Part shown: positions 37,071 through 46,645 of the stretch, one piece after another
Layout of the letters: the number at the start of each line of letters is the position of its first letter
Position numbering within the stretch: position 1 is the stretch's first letter
Source: JAGTVG01 sp942491935
GTDB taxonomy: Bacteria > Bacteroidota > Bacteroidia > Cytophagales > Cyclobacteriaceae
Length of the DNA: 64,000 nt
Direction of reading: 5' to 3'
Assembly: GCA_942491935.1 (NCBI GenBank)
Contig: CALOCZ010000034.1
Coordinates: 81,777-145,776, forward strand
Notes under the pieces: model-generated
Databases searched by the model: none
Seen by the model: the letters and a program-made list of their open reading frames with translations, nothing else
What the model was told of the DNA's origin: nothing
Made by a program: the position numbers and the translations under genes

Positions 37071-37736
37071 TTAGGATCCATTTCGCAAATTTTCAAGTTT
37101 ATTATCCGTATATGCAATATCTGTAAATTTTACATCACAACCTTCTCCCATCGGTGATTGCGATAAAAATCCTATGTGTATGGAATCTTTTGTTTCCACA
37201 TGGAAGTACCTCACAAAGTGCCAGTATTTTCCATCCAGGGAATAGTGAAATACACATGCCTTTCCCAAACCTGAAACGCGGAGGAATACTGTAGATCCAC
37301 TTATGACCGAACTGTTGGCATCATCTGATATTTCACGCGTTACTACTGAAACTACCATGGGTTCTTTTTGGGGTGAATACTCAAAACACAATTTAGCCCA
37401 GTGGGTTTCATTTGCATATAATATCAGCACTCCTGCATCATAGTCCGAATTAAAATTCACATGAACTTTGGCAGATAATTGAAAATATCCATCAGGCCTA
37501 AAAACTGCTCTCGGGGCATTTAATACTATATATTCTCCCCTGGGATCAATAAACATATCCGTTTTAGGACCGGATTGTATATCCAAAGCCCCAGATTCAT
37601 AATTGAAGCTAATGGGATTTTCAATCCAATCTAACTTTTTGGGAAGTGATTCAACAGTAAAGGAAGTTATTTCTTGTGCCATAGAACCAATACTTATAAA
37701 AAGTCCAAATGCTAAAAGGCAAACACGATTCAACAT
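37071..37736 (-). CDS. DUF1349-type exported protein
   Basis: About 221 residues from the ATG at 37736, with a signal peptide (MLNRVCLLAFGLFISIGSMA, then QEI). The mature part matches the DUF1349 sandwich found at the ends of beta-xylosidase-like proteins (SAKVHVNFNSDYDAGVLILY, HWAKLCFEYSP, VFHYSLDGKYWHFVRYF, IGFLSQSPMGEGC). No catalytic residues are evident; it may bind glycans. It is 60 bp upstream of the DUF1080 gene. Confidence 0.75.
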   Translation of the reverse strand: MLNRVCLLAFGLFISIGSMAQEITSFTVESLPKKLDWIENPISFNYESGALDIQSGPKTDMFIDPRGEYIVLNAPRAVFRPDGYFQLSAKVHVNFNSDYDAGVLILYANETHWAKLCFEYSPQKEPMVVSVVTREISDDANSSVISGSTVFLRVSGLGKACVFHYSLDGKYWHFVRYFHVETKDSIHIGFLSQSPMGEGCDVKFTDIAYTDNKLENLRNGS

Positions 37737-37882
37737 GCTATAGAATATTTTATACATAATTAGTTACAAAATTGATGATGTGCAATGAATTTCAAGGAAA
37801 AGGAAGATCTGAAATATAGATTTGTCCATGTTAAATAGAATGGCATAACCTACATCATAAATAATATTTTTAAAAAAAACTA

Positions 37883-37912
37883 TTGACATTCCAATTTATA
37901 TTATTACATTTG
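37883..37912 (+). promoter_or_regulatory. Promoter for the PadR-family regulator gene
   Basis: TTG (37883-37885), a 19-bp spacer and TACATTTG (37905-37912) match the Bacteroidota -33/-7 consensus with the ideal spacing. The start codon at 37944 or 37938 follows closely. Confidence 0.65.
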
Positions 37913-37937
37913 TACTATACATCTTGTTTAATACTAC

Positions 37938-38315
37938 TTGTTTATGAAAAATGATGTTAATTACAGGAATGAATTGCTAACGACCTGGGAAGACACCTAT
38001 AAAAAGGGTCAACTGACTTTATGGATTTTCCTGGCCTTAAAAGATGGCCCTAAATATGTCAATGAGATACGGGATTTTATTCTGGAGTATTCTGAGGGAA
38101 CAATTTCATGTGAAGAACAGAGTCTGTACAGGGCGCTCAGGAAATTCAAACACCTTAAGATTGTAGGTTTTTCCAGCGGCAAGGGGCACAAAGGACCTGA
38201 CCGCAAATATTATGACCTTACAGAAATTGGTGCAGATATTCTGTCAGAATTTATTTCAAGAAATATAAAGTTGTTTTTTAACAAGAAATTAGTTGAATTG
38301 ATGAACCTAAAATAA
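37938..38315 (+). CDS. PadR-family transcriptional regulator
   Basis: A 125-residue winged-helix regulator: GQLTLWIFLALKDGPKYVNE and SCEEQSLYRALRKFKHLKIV form the recognition region, with GPDRKYYDLTEIGADIL as the wing. PadR proteins usually repress an adjacent transporter or membrane-protein gene. The next gene, 7 bp away, encodes a small membrane protein and is the likely target. The start at 37938 could move two codons to 37944. Confidence 0.85.
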   Translation: MFMKNDVNYRNELLTTWEDTYKKGQLTLWIFLALKDGPKYVNEIRDFILEYSEGTISCEEQSLYRALRKFKHLKIVGFSSGKGHKGPDRKYYDLTEIGADILSEFISRNIKLFFNKKLVELMNLK

Positions 38316-38322
38316 TTATACC

Positions 38323-38742
38323 ATGAAATTTATAACCAAAAATCTTGTCGCATATGCAGCATTATTGCTGGTCTACTCACTGATCTTCAGATATACCCTT
38401 AGCAGTCTTCTGGAAGCAGAAAAATTTATTCTGGCAATGGTTTCAGGTGTTATCTATGGTGTTCTGATCTTCTTTACCGCATGGATACTGGGTAAGGCAC
38501 ATACAATTAAGAAATTTGTTTTTGATGCAGGCTTAGGATTCAATGTAACCACTTATATTGTATGGGGTTTAGTATCGGAACTCTGGTTTATATTTGGATT
38601 TAATTCTAAATATGAATCGATCAAATCTGTACATTATGCTTTGATTATATGGGGAGTATTTCTGGTATTACATTTCTTTATATATTGGCGGCTACGCAGT
38701 AAAACCATAAAAGGTGTACTGAAATCAGAAATTTTCGATTAA
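38323..38742 (+). CDS. Four-helix membrane protein of unknown function
   Basis: A 139-residue protein with four hydrophobic segments (LVAYAALLLVYSLIFRY; ILAMVSGVIYGVLIFFTAWI; FNVTTYIVWGLVSELWFIFG; YALIIWGVFLVLHFFIYW). I do not recognise a family. It is co-transcribed with the PadR regulator; many PadR-linked genes of this kind are of unknown function. Confidence 0.7.
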   Translation: MKFITKNLVAYAALLLVYSLIFRYTLSSLLEAEKFILAMVSGVIYGVLIFFTAWILGKAHTIKKFVFDAGLGFNVTTYIVWGLVSELWFIFGFNSKYESIKSVHYALIIWGVFLVLHFFIYWRLRSKTIKGVLKSEIFD

Positions 38743-38835
38743 TGATTAGCATTTCTCTATTCCGACTGGTTTAATTCCCGGACCCTGCCCATTAATGCTT
38801 AAATGGATAGCCCTATTCAGGCAGCAAATCAATAA

Positions 38836-39974
38836 TCATTCCCCCGGCTTTAATATAATCTGAAGTGATTTATCAGGCTCTGTGAGGAAATTTTCAACAA
38901 GCATCCTTCGTGTATCCCTGACCTCATCAAATTGTATAATTAGACTGCTTCGCGGAAGGAGGTCCACCTTTTCACGGGTATCGAGATCTATCATATGAAA
39001 CAGAAAATCAGAATTATTTTTCAGATTATAGTAAGACCTCCCCTTGTTATCTTTAAAAAATGCGCTTGAAACCTCAATTGAATTATAAAAAAGTGGTTCT
39101 ACAAACCTCTTTGGGCCAAGCACCATGTTATTGAACCATACAGCGGTTCTGGCATCATCCAATGCTCCTCTTATTCCTTCTGCAGACCTTGTTTCAGCAA
39201 AAACAAGCGTAACTGGTCTGTGATCAACCCTGGATCCTTTCTCAAAAAAAGATTCAGTAGAATGTATGTCAGAGTTGCTCATCATCGCCAGATTATTGTC
39301 CAGACACCACTGAAATGCTTCAGGGTACCACTCACCAGAATTCGCTACTTCAATTCCTTTAATCCAACCCTTTTCAATCAACTCTTTATGAACATCATAG
39401 ATTTGTATGCCTTCCGGAGCCTGGGATGACCATCCCGGATGGTTCCAGAATACGAATCCACCCTGCTCATTGGCTTCTTTAAGCGCATTCATATAATCCT
39501 TACGCTGATGGTCAATACTATCCATAAAATTTGATGGTGTTGCAGTTGTATGCTTTAACCTGATCAATTCAGTTTCAATTGCAGAAGCATCCTTTATAAA
39601 TATGCCATTCAGATGACCAGGAGGCATTTGTCTGGTGATCTCAGTTCCCTGTATAACAATGATATCACGTTGGTCTCCATGGGGTTTTGCAATTTCATAT
39701 CCAGCATTGTGTTTCACCGGGATATATTCTTTATGTGGTTGATATTCAATATGGTCAGTTATAGATATTGCATCATAACCCATTGTCCAGGCTTCTTCCA
39801 CCCGGATCGTAGGCCAAACATTCCCATCTGAAAAAACTGTATGTATATGAAAATCACATTTCAGGGTCTTAAATTCAAGTATATCCGGTACGATCATATC
39901 TTTTCGGACGATTTGTGCCGGCTGGAAATGCTTATTATTACAATCAATAAGGTTAAAAAAAATACCCTTTTCAT
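38836..39974 (-). CDS. PHP-domain metallohydrolase, exported (one-base frameshift after the signal peptide)
   Basis: A PHP-domain protein with CDFHIHTVFSDGNVWPTI (metal-binding HxH), DAISITDHIEYQPHKEY and a later NSDIH. The signal peptide lies in another frame: MKRVFFLTLLIVIISISS starts at the ATG at 39974. A missing base in the G-run 39920-39921 (plus strand) would join it as SISSPAQIVRKDMIVPDI. With repair the product has about 380 residues. These exported PHP proteins are common in Bacteroidota, but their substrate is unknown. The frame break is more likely a sequence error than a real truncation, because the leader is useless without its body. Confidence 0.8.
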
Positions 39975-40191
39975 ATGGCCGATATTTAATGCTAAGTAAG
40001 AAAAATGATTTGAAAGTAAATCTTCAGGTAAAAATAGGATCAAAAAGTTAAACGCGATTAATATAATTAAAATTTCTACATTCAATTAATAATTTCAAAC
40101 CAGGTCGGTTTTTAAGAAATAGCATACCCACAAATCAGACGTCAGTCAGGCAGGTTTTATAATACGATCTTAGAATGTTAAAACAGCAACC

Positions 40192-41205
40192 TTAGTTTAA
40201 ATTCAGGCGGAGCAGAAACATATCGGCAGTTATATAAAGCGTTTTTTCATCTGCATCAAAAGCACAATTTGCTGTAGCCTGAGTAGTCCTTATTGTTCCC
40301 AGATGTTTCCCTTCCGGACTTAATACCCATACACCTCCAGGACCGGTGGCAAAAAGGTATCCCTTTTTATTTACTTTCAGTCCATCCGGAAGCCCCTTTT
40401 CCTTGCCAGCCTTATCTGTCGCATCAAAAAACACCCGTCCCTCACTTAAATTTCCATCCGCCTGAACATCATAGACCATCCACAAAGCCTTATCAGGATC
40501 GGAATTAGCAACATATAATTTCCTTTCATCCGGTGAAAATGCAATACCATTCGGCCGGGAAAGTTTGTCTGTAATCAGGTTTACCTGCCCGTTAGGAGAC
40601 AGCCTGTAAACCCCCTGAAAGTCAATTTCCTTAGCCGGATCGTTGACATTCCCTTCCAAGCCATAGGGAGGATCTGTGAAATACAAATCTCCATTGCTAT
40701 GATAACATGCATCATTCGGACTATTCAATCTTTTCCCCTCGAACATATCAGCCAGGGTCACGTACACTGGTTTAGGATTATTAAGAGAAGCATTCATTGA
40801 AGCTACCCGCCTGTCACCATGCTGACATAATACCAGTGCTCCATCAGGACTTAATAAAAGACCGTTTGACCCGGGCTCTCCCGTGTTACGTTCTGTTCCG
40901 GTATAACCAGAAGGTTCGAGGTAAACCGAAATACTATCTTCCTGACTCCATTTATAGACCCTATTGGGCGGTATATCTGAAAACAACAGGTAATTCCCCT
41001 GAGAAACCCATAGTGGCCCTTCAGACCATTCAAATCCTTCAGCGATCACTTCAATAACCGCGTTTTCAGGAATTATCTGATTGATTTCCTCATCGATACG
41101 ATCGATTGAACCGATGGTTCTTACAGTTTCCATATTATCCTTGGTATTGCAGGAAAGGAATAAGAAAATGATTAAAAATGATGGAAATAATTTGATTGTA
41201 ATCAT
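40192..41205 (-). CDS. SMP-30/gluconolactonase-type lipoprotein
   Basis: A 337-residue six-bladed propeller protein with a lipoprotein signal (MITIKLFPSFLIIFLFLSCN). EGFEWSEGPLWVSQGNYLLF and SDIPPNRVYKW mark the first blade, SPNDACYHSNGDLYFTDPPY the metal-binding face, and SRPNGIAFSPDERKLYVANS the typical late motif. Members hydrolyse sugar lactones. It lies in the same direction as the GH29-like trio and could act with it on sugar derivatives. Confidence 0.88.
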   Translation of the reverse strand: MITIKLFPSFLIIFLFLSCNTKDNMETVRTIGSIDRIDEEINQIIPENAVIEVIAEGFEWSEGPLWVSQGNYLLFSDIPPNRVYKWSQEDSISVYLEPSGYTGTERNTGEPGSNGLLLSPDGALVLCQHGDRRVASMNASLNNPKPVYVTLADMFEGKRLNSPNDACYHSNGDLYFTDPPYGLEGNVNDPAKEIDFQGVYRLSPNGQVNLITDKLSRPNGIAFSPDERKLYVANSDPDKALWMVYDVQADGNLSEGRVFFDATDKAGKEKGLPDGLKVNKKGYLFATGPGGVWVLSPEGKHLGTIRTTQATANCAFDADEKTLYITADMFLLRLNLN

Positions 41206-41240
41206 GATTTATGTTTTAAAATTATAAGAACTATATACAT

Positions 41241-42233
41241 TTAATGCCATAAGGATTCCAGCAGTTTCTTATCTGCGGTTCGCATCGTGCCCTCAGGAGA
41301 TAAAGCACAATTAAGGACCAGGTTTGCCTCATGGCGTTCTGAAAGCTCAAGCCAACGGAATATACGTTCCTTCTCCGGGCATGTCTCATCATTATCATGC
41401 CAATACCAGTTCCCGGGATTATGTTTTCCATGATCTTTCCCAGAGAGGTTCATGGTTATCTCAAGAGGAAAGTAGGATTCATTTCCTTTCCAGTCCCAGA
41501 ATTTTTCATCAACCACAAAATAGGAAACAATAACCCCACATCGAGCATCCACCGGATGCAATGGTACACCAACGAAGTCGGTTGTAGGATGATTCAGCAC
41601 CATGCATTCGGGTTGCCAGATCTTAATATTTGAATATAAATAATCCATTTTCAACCGGAAGGCGCCTTCATTTCTCCATGCCAGCACAAAGTCGGTTGGA
41701 GACTGGTCCCATCCACTGGATTGCTTTCCCCAAAATCCATCAAACCACAACTCAACGATCTCCCCATAATTGTTCAGGAGCTCTTCTACCTGACGGAGTA
41801 TAAGTTCTGCGAACCGATCATCATCATTATAATATGATGAGTAATAATCCAACAAGGAATAATATAAGCCAAGTTTTAATCCATTTTTAGAACATTGTTC
41901 AGCCAGGATATCTAGGATATCCCGATTGAAAGGGGTATTCATAATATTATAAAAACTATGCTGAGTATTCCAGTTGCAGAATCCATCATGATTTTTGGCT
42001 GTGAAAACACAATACCGCATCCCGGCATCTATAAGGGTATTAACCCAGTCCTCCACATTTAAATTTTCAAGTGTAATAATCGAGGGATCCAGGGAACCGT
42101 TACTGGACTCAACATCATAAAAGGTATTTATACCAAGAGTAAACCTGGCCCCGAATTTGTACTCCATCCATTTCTTTTGAGCATTTGTAAGTCCTTTCGT
42201 CGGACTAATGGTGGTCCTTTTCTGCATGTTCAA
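41241..42233 (-). CDS. GH29-type protein, paralog C, altered active site
   Basis: A 330-residue barrel-only protein with no signal peptide. GH29 landmarks are ELWFDGFW with the nucleophile Asp at about 165. The His of the HWG motif is replaced by Thr (KFGARFTLG, residue 32), and in the HHDGF motif the first His is Asn (KNHDGF, 81-82). It lacks the C-terminal sandwich of full-length fucosidases. It overlaps paralog B by four bases (ATGA), so they are translated from one mRNA. Fucosidase activity is doubtful; see the trio findings. Confidence 0.8.
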   Translation of the reverse strand: MNMQKRTTISPTKGLTNAQKKWMEYKFGARFTLGINTFYDVESSNGSLDPSIITLENLNVEDWVNTLIDAGMRYCVFTAKNHDGFCNWNTQHSFYNIMNTPFNRDILDILAEQCSKNGLKLGLYYSLLDYYSSYYNDDDRFAELILRQVEELLNNYGEIVELWFDGFWGKQSSGWDQSPTDFVLAWRNEGAFRLKMDYLYSNIKIWQPECMVLNHPTTDFVGVPLHPVDARCGVIVSYFVVDEKFWDWKGNESYFPLEITMNLSGKDHGKHNPGNWYWHDNDETCPEKERIFRWLELSERHEANLVLNCALSPEGTMRTADKKLLESLWH

Positions 42234-43246
42234 TTGGTTTCGAATTTTAACAATACCTTTTCATCTTCCGGTCGCAGCCTACCATTGCTCATCGGCCCTA
42301 CATTCAAGACAAGATTGGCTCCTAATTTTTCTGCGTTTTTCCGCCAACTTCTGATTTTCCACTTTTTGGCAATTGATTTATCAGATCGATGCCAGTACCA
42401 ATTTCCATCAATATGAGGTCCTTTTCCTTTCTGTGAAAGGGTGGTTTCGATCTGTAATGGAAGAAAAACATCATTTCCCAGCCAATTCCAGATGTTGTTG
42501 TTTTTCTCAAGATCTTCCCCTTTCTCTGCGGCACGACCGTCAACAGGAAATAAAGGCAATCCCCTGAACAGCCTGGTCGGATTATTAAATATCAGACAAT
42601 CACTTTGCAGGGATTTGCAAAAGTTATATATATAGTCCCATTTCCATCGGAAAGCGCCCTCCCTTCTCCAGTTCCTGATAAACTGTTCAGATGGAACAGC
42701 GAAACCATCTTCTCCCTTCCAGCCAAAATCCTGCCTGTGCCAGAAACCATCGAACCACAACTCTACCAGGGGCCCATATTCTGTAAGAAGTTCCTCAAGC
42801 TGATTAAGGATATACTCATTATAGATTTCATCGTTAAGTTCATCGTTAAAAATGTGATTGTCCCAAAGGGAATATGAGAACCCAACTTTCAAGCCATATT
42901 TCACTGCGCTATTCACCAACTCAGAAAGAATATCCGTTTTGAAGGTTGTATATTGAACGGAATAGTTCGTGTACTTACTTGGCCAATTACAGAAACCATC
43001 AATGGATTTTGCAGTCAGAACGATATACTTCATCCCTGCATTTTTTGCCGTCATACACCATTGATCAGTATCTACAGATTCTGGATTAAAACTATAAAGG
43101 GGCAGGTCCCCCATACTTTTCTCAACATCGTTGAAAGTATTTATCCCAAAATGTACGAACATGCCAAATTTGAGGTTAAGAAATTTCTTCTGAGCCTCTG
43201 AAGGCAGGACTTCAGTATTATCCTGATCACTAGCAGCGGGCTTCAC
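42230..43246 (-). CDS. GH29-type protein, paralog B, HH motif lost
   Basis: A 338-residue barrel-only protein with no signal peptide. FGMFVHFG keeps the His at 32, and ELWFDGFW keeps the nucleophile Asp at about 166. The HHDGF pair is replaced by Ser-Ile (AKSIDGF, 81-82), which should damage sugar binding. It is 3 bp from paralog A and overlaps paralog C, as part of one operon. Confidence 0.82.
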   Translation of the reverse strand: MKPAASDQDNTEVLPSEAQKKFLNLKFGMFVHFGINTFNDVEKSMGDLPLYSFNPESVDTDQWCMTAKNAGMKYIVLTAKSIDGFCNWPSKYTNYSVQYTTFKTDILSELVNSAVKYGLKVGFSYSLWDNHIFNDELNDEIYNEYILNQLEELLTEYGPLVELWFDGFWHRQDFGWKGEDGFAVPSEQFIRNWRREGAFRWKWDYIYNFCKSLQSDCLIFNNPTRLFRGLPLFPVDGRAAEKGEDLEKNNNIWNWLGNDVFLPLQIETTLSQKGKGPHIDGNWYWHRSDKSIAKKWKIRSWRKNAEKLGANLVLNVGPMSNGRLRPEDEKVLLKFETN

Positions 43247-43249
43247 AAA

Positions 43250-44383
43250 TTAGTTATTTAAATTTCGTAAAACATCTTCATCTTCAGCCCTTATCTTTCC
43301 CCGATAATCCGGACCAACATTCAGCAAAAGGTTAGCTTTAGCTGTTTTTGCTCTATTCAAATGATTCAGGACATCATCTTTCGATAATACTGAATGGTCC
43401 CACTCATGCCAAAACCAATTACCGGACGGGAATCTTTGATTGCCCTTGGTTGACATTGTAGTTTCTATCTGTAATGGCATATATATGTCTTTCCCAAGCC
43501 AGTTCCATATTTTCCTGTCATTTTCAAGATTGGTATACCTTTCTCCAGTTCTTGCATCCACCGGAAAAAGAGGTAACCCTTTATATGAACCGGTCGAGTT
43601 ATTCATCACAAGACAATCAGGTTGCAGGCTTTTAACAAAATTATAAATGTGATCCATTTGCCATCTGTAAGCCCCTTCCATTCTCCAGGCATTTATAAAA
43701 TTCTCATCCCGTTCTTTCAAATCGATAGAAACATCGCCATCTTCCTGTTCTTCTTCAGCGATCCCGGTCCAGCCACTCCGTTGTCTTGTCCAGAATCCAT
43801 CGAACCAAAGTTCAACCACCGGCCCGTACGATGTCAACAACTCTTCAAGCTGGTTCTTAATAAAATCCAGGTAATGCCACTCATCACTATTAACATATGC
43901 TTCATGCTGGTCCCAGAGCGAATAGTAGAATCCAACTTTCAAACCAGATTTTTCGCAGGAATTTACAAGAGAAGCAATAATATCACGTGAGTAATTGCTT
44001 CTATCAATAGTATAATCTGTGTATTTGCTCGGCCACAGGCAAAACCCATCATGATGCTTACATACAATAACAATATATTTCATACCTGCCTCCAGGGCAG
44101 TCCGGCACCATTCCATCGTATTTAATTCGGCAGGATATACTCTGTACGGATCCAGTGTACCATCACTCCATTCCTTATCATAATAGGTGTTGATACCGAA
44201 ATGAATAAACATGCCAAATCCCAGATCCATCCAGGATCTTTGTACTGAAGATGGCATTAATTCAAAATTAAACTTCGGGAATAACGATGTTCCTCCGAAT
44301 GAGGAAGTCACCATTGTACTTGACATCAATCCGGCTCCGGTTATACCAGCCTTCTTTAAAAAAGACCTTCTGTCTGTATTCAT
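43250..44383 (-). CDS. GH29-type protein, paralog A, active site intact, Tat-like leader
   Basis: A 377-residue barrel-only protein. The leader is Tat-like (MNTDRRSFLKKAGITGAGLM, RR-S-F-L-K). All three fucosidase landmarks are kept: FGMFIHFG (His 61), CKHHDGF (110-111) and ELWFDGFW (Asp 195). A C-terminal sandwich is not present. It is the first gene of a three-gene operon with B and C. Likely an exported or periplasmic glycosidase, possibly with fucosidase-like specificity. Confidence 0.85.
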   Translation of the reverse strand: MNTDRRSFLKKAGITGAGLMSSTMVTSSFGGTSLFPKFNFELMPSSVQRSWMDLGFGMFIHFGINTYYDKEWSDGTLDPYRVYPAELNTMEWCRTALEAGMKYIVIVCKHHDGFCLWPSKYTDYTIDRSNYSRDIIASLVNSCEKSGLKVGFYYSLWDQHEAYVNSDEWHYLDFIKNQLEELLTSYGPVVELWFDGFWTRQRSGWTGIAEEEQEDGDVSIDLKERDENFINAWRMEGAYRWQMDHIYNFVKSLQPDCLVMNNSTGSYKGLPLFPVDARTGERYTNLENDRKIWNWLGKDIYMPLQIETTMSTKGNQRFPSGNWFWHEWDHSVLSKDDVLNHLNRAKTAKANLLLNVGPDYRGKIRAEDEDVLRNLNN

Positions 44384-44535
44384 TGTTAAAAATCATTTCA
44401 AATTAAGATTCGAACTAATTTAAAACAAATATTAATGAAAGGAAATTATATTTTTTTATTGTACAATTACAATCCTTAGAAAGAATTCAGAAGGTAATAA
44501 GATTATAATAAATGAATTAAAAAAATTTCGTAAAT

Positions 44536-44655
44536 CTATATTTGCATTTCACCTTTTTTAACAGAAACGTCTTCTGCTTTTTTTCGAAACTTTTTTGATG
44601 CAATCAGCATAATTGTCGAAATTATGATGGTCGAGGTAATTAATAGTGGTGTCAT
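44536..44655 (-). CDS. Candidate 39-residue membrane miniprotein
   Basis: In the 391-bp gap between divergent genes, the minus strand has an ATG frame starting MTPLLITSTIIISTIMLIAS and continuing with a basic segment (KKFRKKAEDV) to a TAG at 44536-44538. One transmembrane helix followed by positive charges would fit a single-pass membrane miniprotein. No ribosome-binding or promoter evidence supports it, and it matches no family I can name. Confidence 0.35.
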   Translation of the reverse strand: MTPLLITSTIIISTIMLIASKKFRKKAEDVSVKKGEMQI

Positions 44656-44774
44656 AGCGGTTAAAAATTTTATAAATACCTGTTTATCAATAAATTACAT
44701 AGATTTATCAAAAGCAATGCTTAAATTTAAGAAAATATTTCAAATAATCTAGGAAAAATTAAAAAAAATCATAT

Positions 44775-45761
44775 ATGGATGCAAAATCCTTTAAGTGGGG
44801 TATTATGGGATGTGGCAATATCGCTGGTCAGTTTGCCACTTCCCTGAAGACAGTTTCAGGGGCAATATTATATGCTGTGGCCTCCCGGTCTGTAGAGAAA
44901 GCTAATGAATTTGGCCGAAAATATAATGCTGTTAAGTCATATGGCAGTTATGAACTGCTGGTACAGGATCCGGAAGTTGATGCAATTTATATTGCAACAC
45001 CGCATAACCTCCATTTTGAGAATGCAATGATGTGCCTGAAGCACAAAAAGGCTATTTTGTGTGAGAAACCATTAACGGTTAACGCCATTGAATCAAGAAA
45101 ATTGATTGAAGAGGCGAAGAGACAAAAAACCTTTCTTATGGAGGCTTTCTGGACCCGCTTTCTTCCATCAACTCTTAAGCTTAATCAACTCCTACAAGAA
45201 GGGATCATAGGAAAATGCAGGCTGCTTCAGGCAGATTTCGGATATGATATGCCTTTTGATGCAAGTCATCGATCCTACAACCCGGATCTTGCAGGAGGCG
45301 CTTTATTAGATGTAGGGATATACCCTATAAATTTTGCACAAATGATCTTTCGTGAAGATCCCCTGGAAATAAGTTCTGCCAGTGTTCCATCAAGTACAGG
45401 TGTTGATCAACAGTCTGCCTATATATTTAAATATCCTTCCGGCTCACTTGCCGTAATGAATTCTGCTGTAAATGTGGAGACGCAACATAATGCCTGGATA
45501 TATGGAAGTGAAGGATACATTCATATGCCTGATTTCTTTCATGCTACAAAAATTCACATTCAGAGAAAGGATGGGGTAACCGATACAATTAACCTCCCTT
45601 TTGAATCCACGGGATATGGATATGAAGCCCTTGAAGTCATGAATTGTATAAATTCAGGTAAAACTGAATCCAGTATCATGCCATTATCTGAATCCCAGAA
45701 AATAATGCAACTTATGGATACTATTCGTGACCAATGGGGATTGAAGTATCCGGGTGAATAA
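44775..45761 (+). CDS. Gfo/Idh/MocA-family oxidoreductase
   Basis: A 328-residue NAD(P)-dependent sugar dehydrogenase-like protein. The Rossmann motif GIMGCGNIAGQFA starts it, AIYIATPHNLHFENAMMCLK and ILCEKPLTVNA follow, and the substrate domain has GGALLDVGIYPIN, typical of trans-dihydrodiol or glycan-type members. It acts in the cytoplasm on a sugar or cyclic polyol. It is divergent from the GH29-like trio and may serve the same substrate pathway. Confidence 0.88.
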   Translation: MDAKSFKWGIMGCGNIAGQFATSLKTVSGAILYAVASRSVEKANEFGRKYNAVKSYGSYELLVQDPEVDAIYIATPHNLHFENAMMCLKHKKAILCEKPLTVNAIESRKLIEEAKRQKTFLMEAFWTRFLPSTLKLNQLLQEGIIGKCRLLQADFGYDMPFDASHRSYNPDLAGGALLDVGIYPINFAQMIFREDPLEISSASVPSSTGVDQQSAYIFKYPSGSLAVMNSAVNVETQHNAWIYGSEGYIHMPDFFHATKIHIQRKDGVTDTINLPFESTGYGYEALEVMNCINSGKTESSIMPLSESQKIMQLMDTIRDQWGLKYPGE

Positions 45762-45875
45762 CACTGTAGTAAATAAATTAATTTATATTTTTTTCTGTAA
45801 TGCTAAGATATTACCCGCCTAAATTGACCATATATTAGAATAGTGATATCTTTAAGATCAACAAGCGATAAAGCG

Positions 45876-46484
45876 ATGAAAACAAGATTTCCGTTTCTTG
45901 CCTTTTGTATTTTTTTAATGTTTTCGAGCTGCGAAAAACCTCGTAAAACGACTAAAATAACTGATGAGCAGTATGTAAAAATGGCTATTACTAAAGGGGA
46001 CGAGATCAGCCAGGTCACACAGATGGTCCTTGCATCCAGATTAAAGGAAGTCGTTCAGGAGGAAGGGATCGCTCAGGCCCTTAAATATTGTAATGTAAAT
46101 GCATACCCAATTGTTGATTCTCTGGAAGATGCATACCATATAAAAGTTAAAAGAGCCAGTTTTAAAACCAGAAATCCGGGTGATACCCCCAGTAAAATGG
46201 AAGGATCCATAATAGATGACTACATACAAGAGATCGGGAATGGCATTACTCCAGAAGTAAAGACTATACTGGATGATGAGAATGTTCATTATTTTAAGCC
46301 AATTATCATTTCAGCCGAATTATGCCTGAAGTGCCATGGTCTAATAGGATCAGATATACTTGAAGAAAATTATTATATCATAAAGGAACTCTATCCGGAC
46401 GATAATGCCACTGGTCATAATTTGGGTGATCTTAGGGGCATCTGGAGTATTTCATTTAAAAAAGAAGTCCTTTATCAGAATTGA
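45876..46484 (+). CDS. Tll0287-like (DUF3365) haem-binding lipoprotein
   Basis: A 202-residue protein from the ATG at 45876 (MKTRFPFLAFCIFLMFSSCE, lipoprotein signal). The mature part carries one c-type haem motif near the centre (AELCLKCHG, CxxCH) and a DUF3365-type PAS-like sensor region around it (YVKMAITKGDEISQV; RASFKTRNPGDTP). Members are proposed redox or haem sensors. It lies just upstream of the molybdoenzyme operon in the same direction, so it could sense the redox state of that system. Confidence 0.8.
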   Translation: MKTRFPFLAFCIFLMFSSCEKPRKTTKITDEQYVKMAITKGDEISQVTQMVLASRLKEVVQEEGIAQALKYCNVNAYPIVDSLEDAYHIKVKRASFKTRNPGDTPSKMEGSIIDDYIQEIGNGITPEVKTILDDENVHYFKPIIISAELCLKCHGLIGSDILEENYYIIKELYPDDNATGHNLGDLRGIWSISFKKEVLYQN

Positions 46485-46645
46485 TCTTCATTATTATGCC
46501 ATACTGTTTTAGGATTATTGAAATCAGATGACCGATTTAATTTCAATTCAGCAATTTTTCTAAAGATTGAATACTAATTTTTGATATATTTTCAGGAACA
46601 ATAAGATATTAAAAAATTCTGATAATTATCATGTTTAATAGTGAT

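Noticed and set aside
39894..40085. Independent 63-codon minus-strand gene before the PHP gene
   Set aside because: Its last part is the signal peptide of the PHP protein, detached by a frame break; it is not a separate gene.
42177..43201. Plus-strand frames opposite the GH29-type trio
   Set aside because: All are antisense to strongly conserved glycosidase frames.
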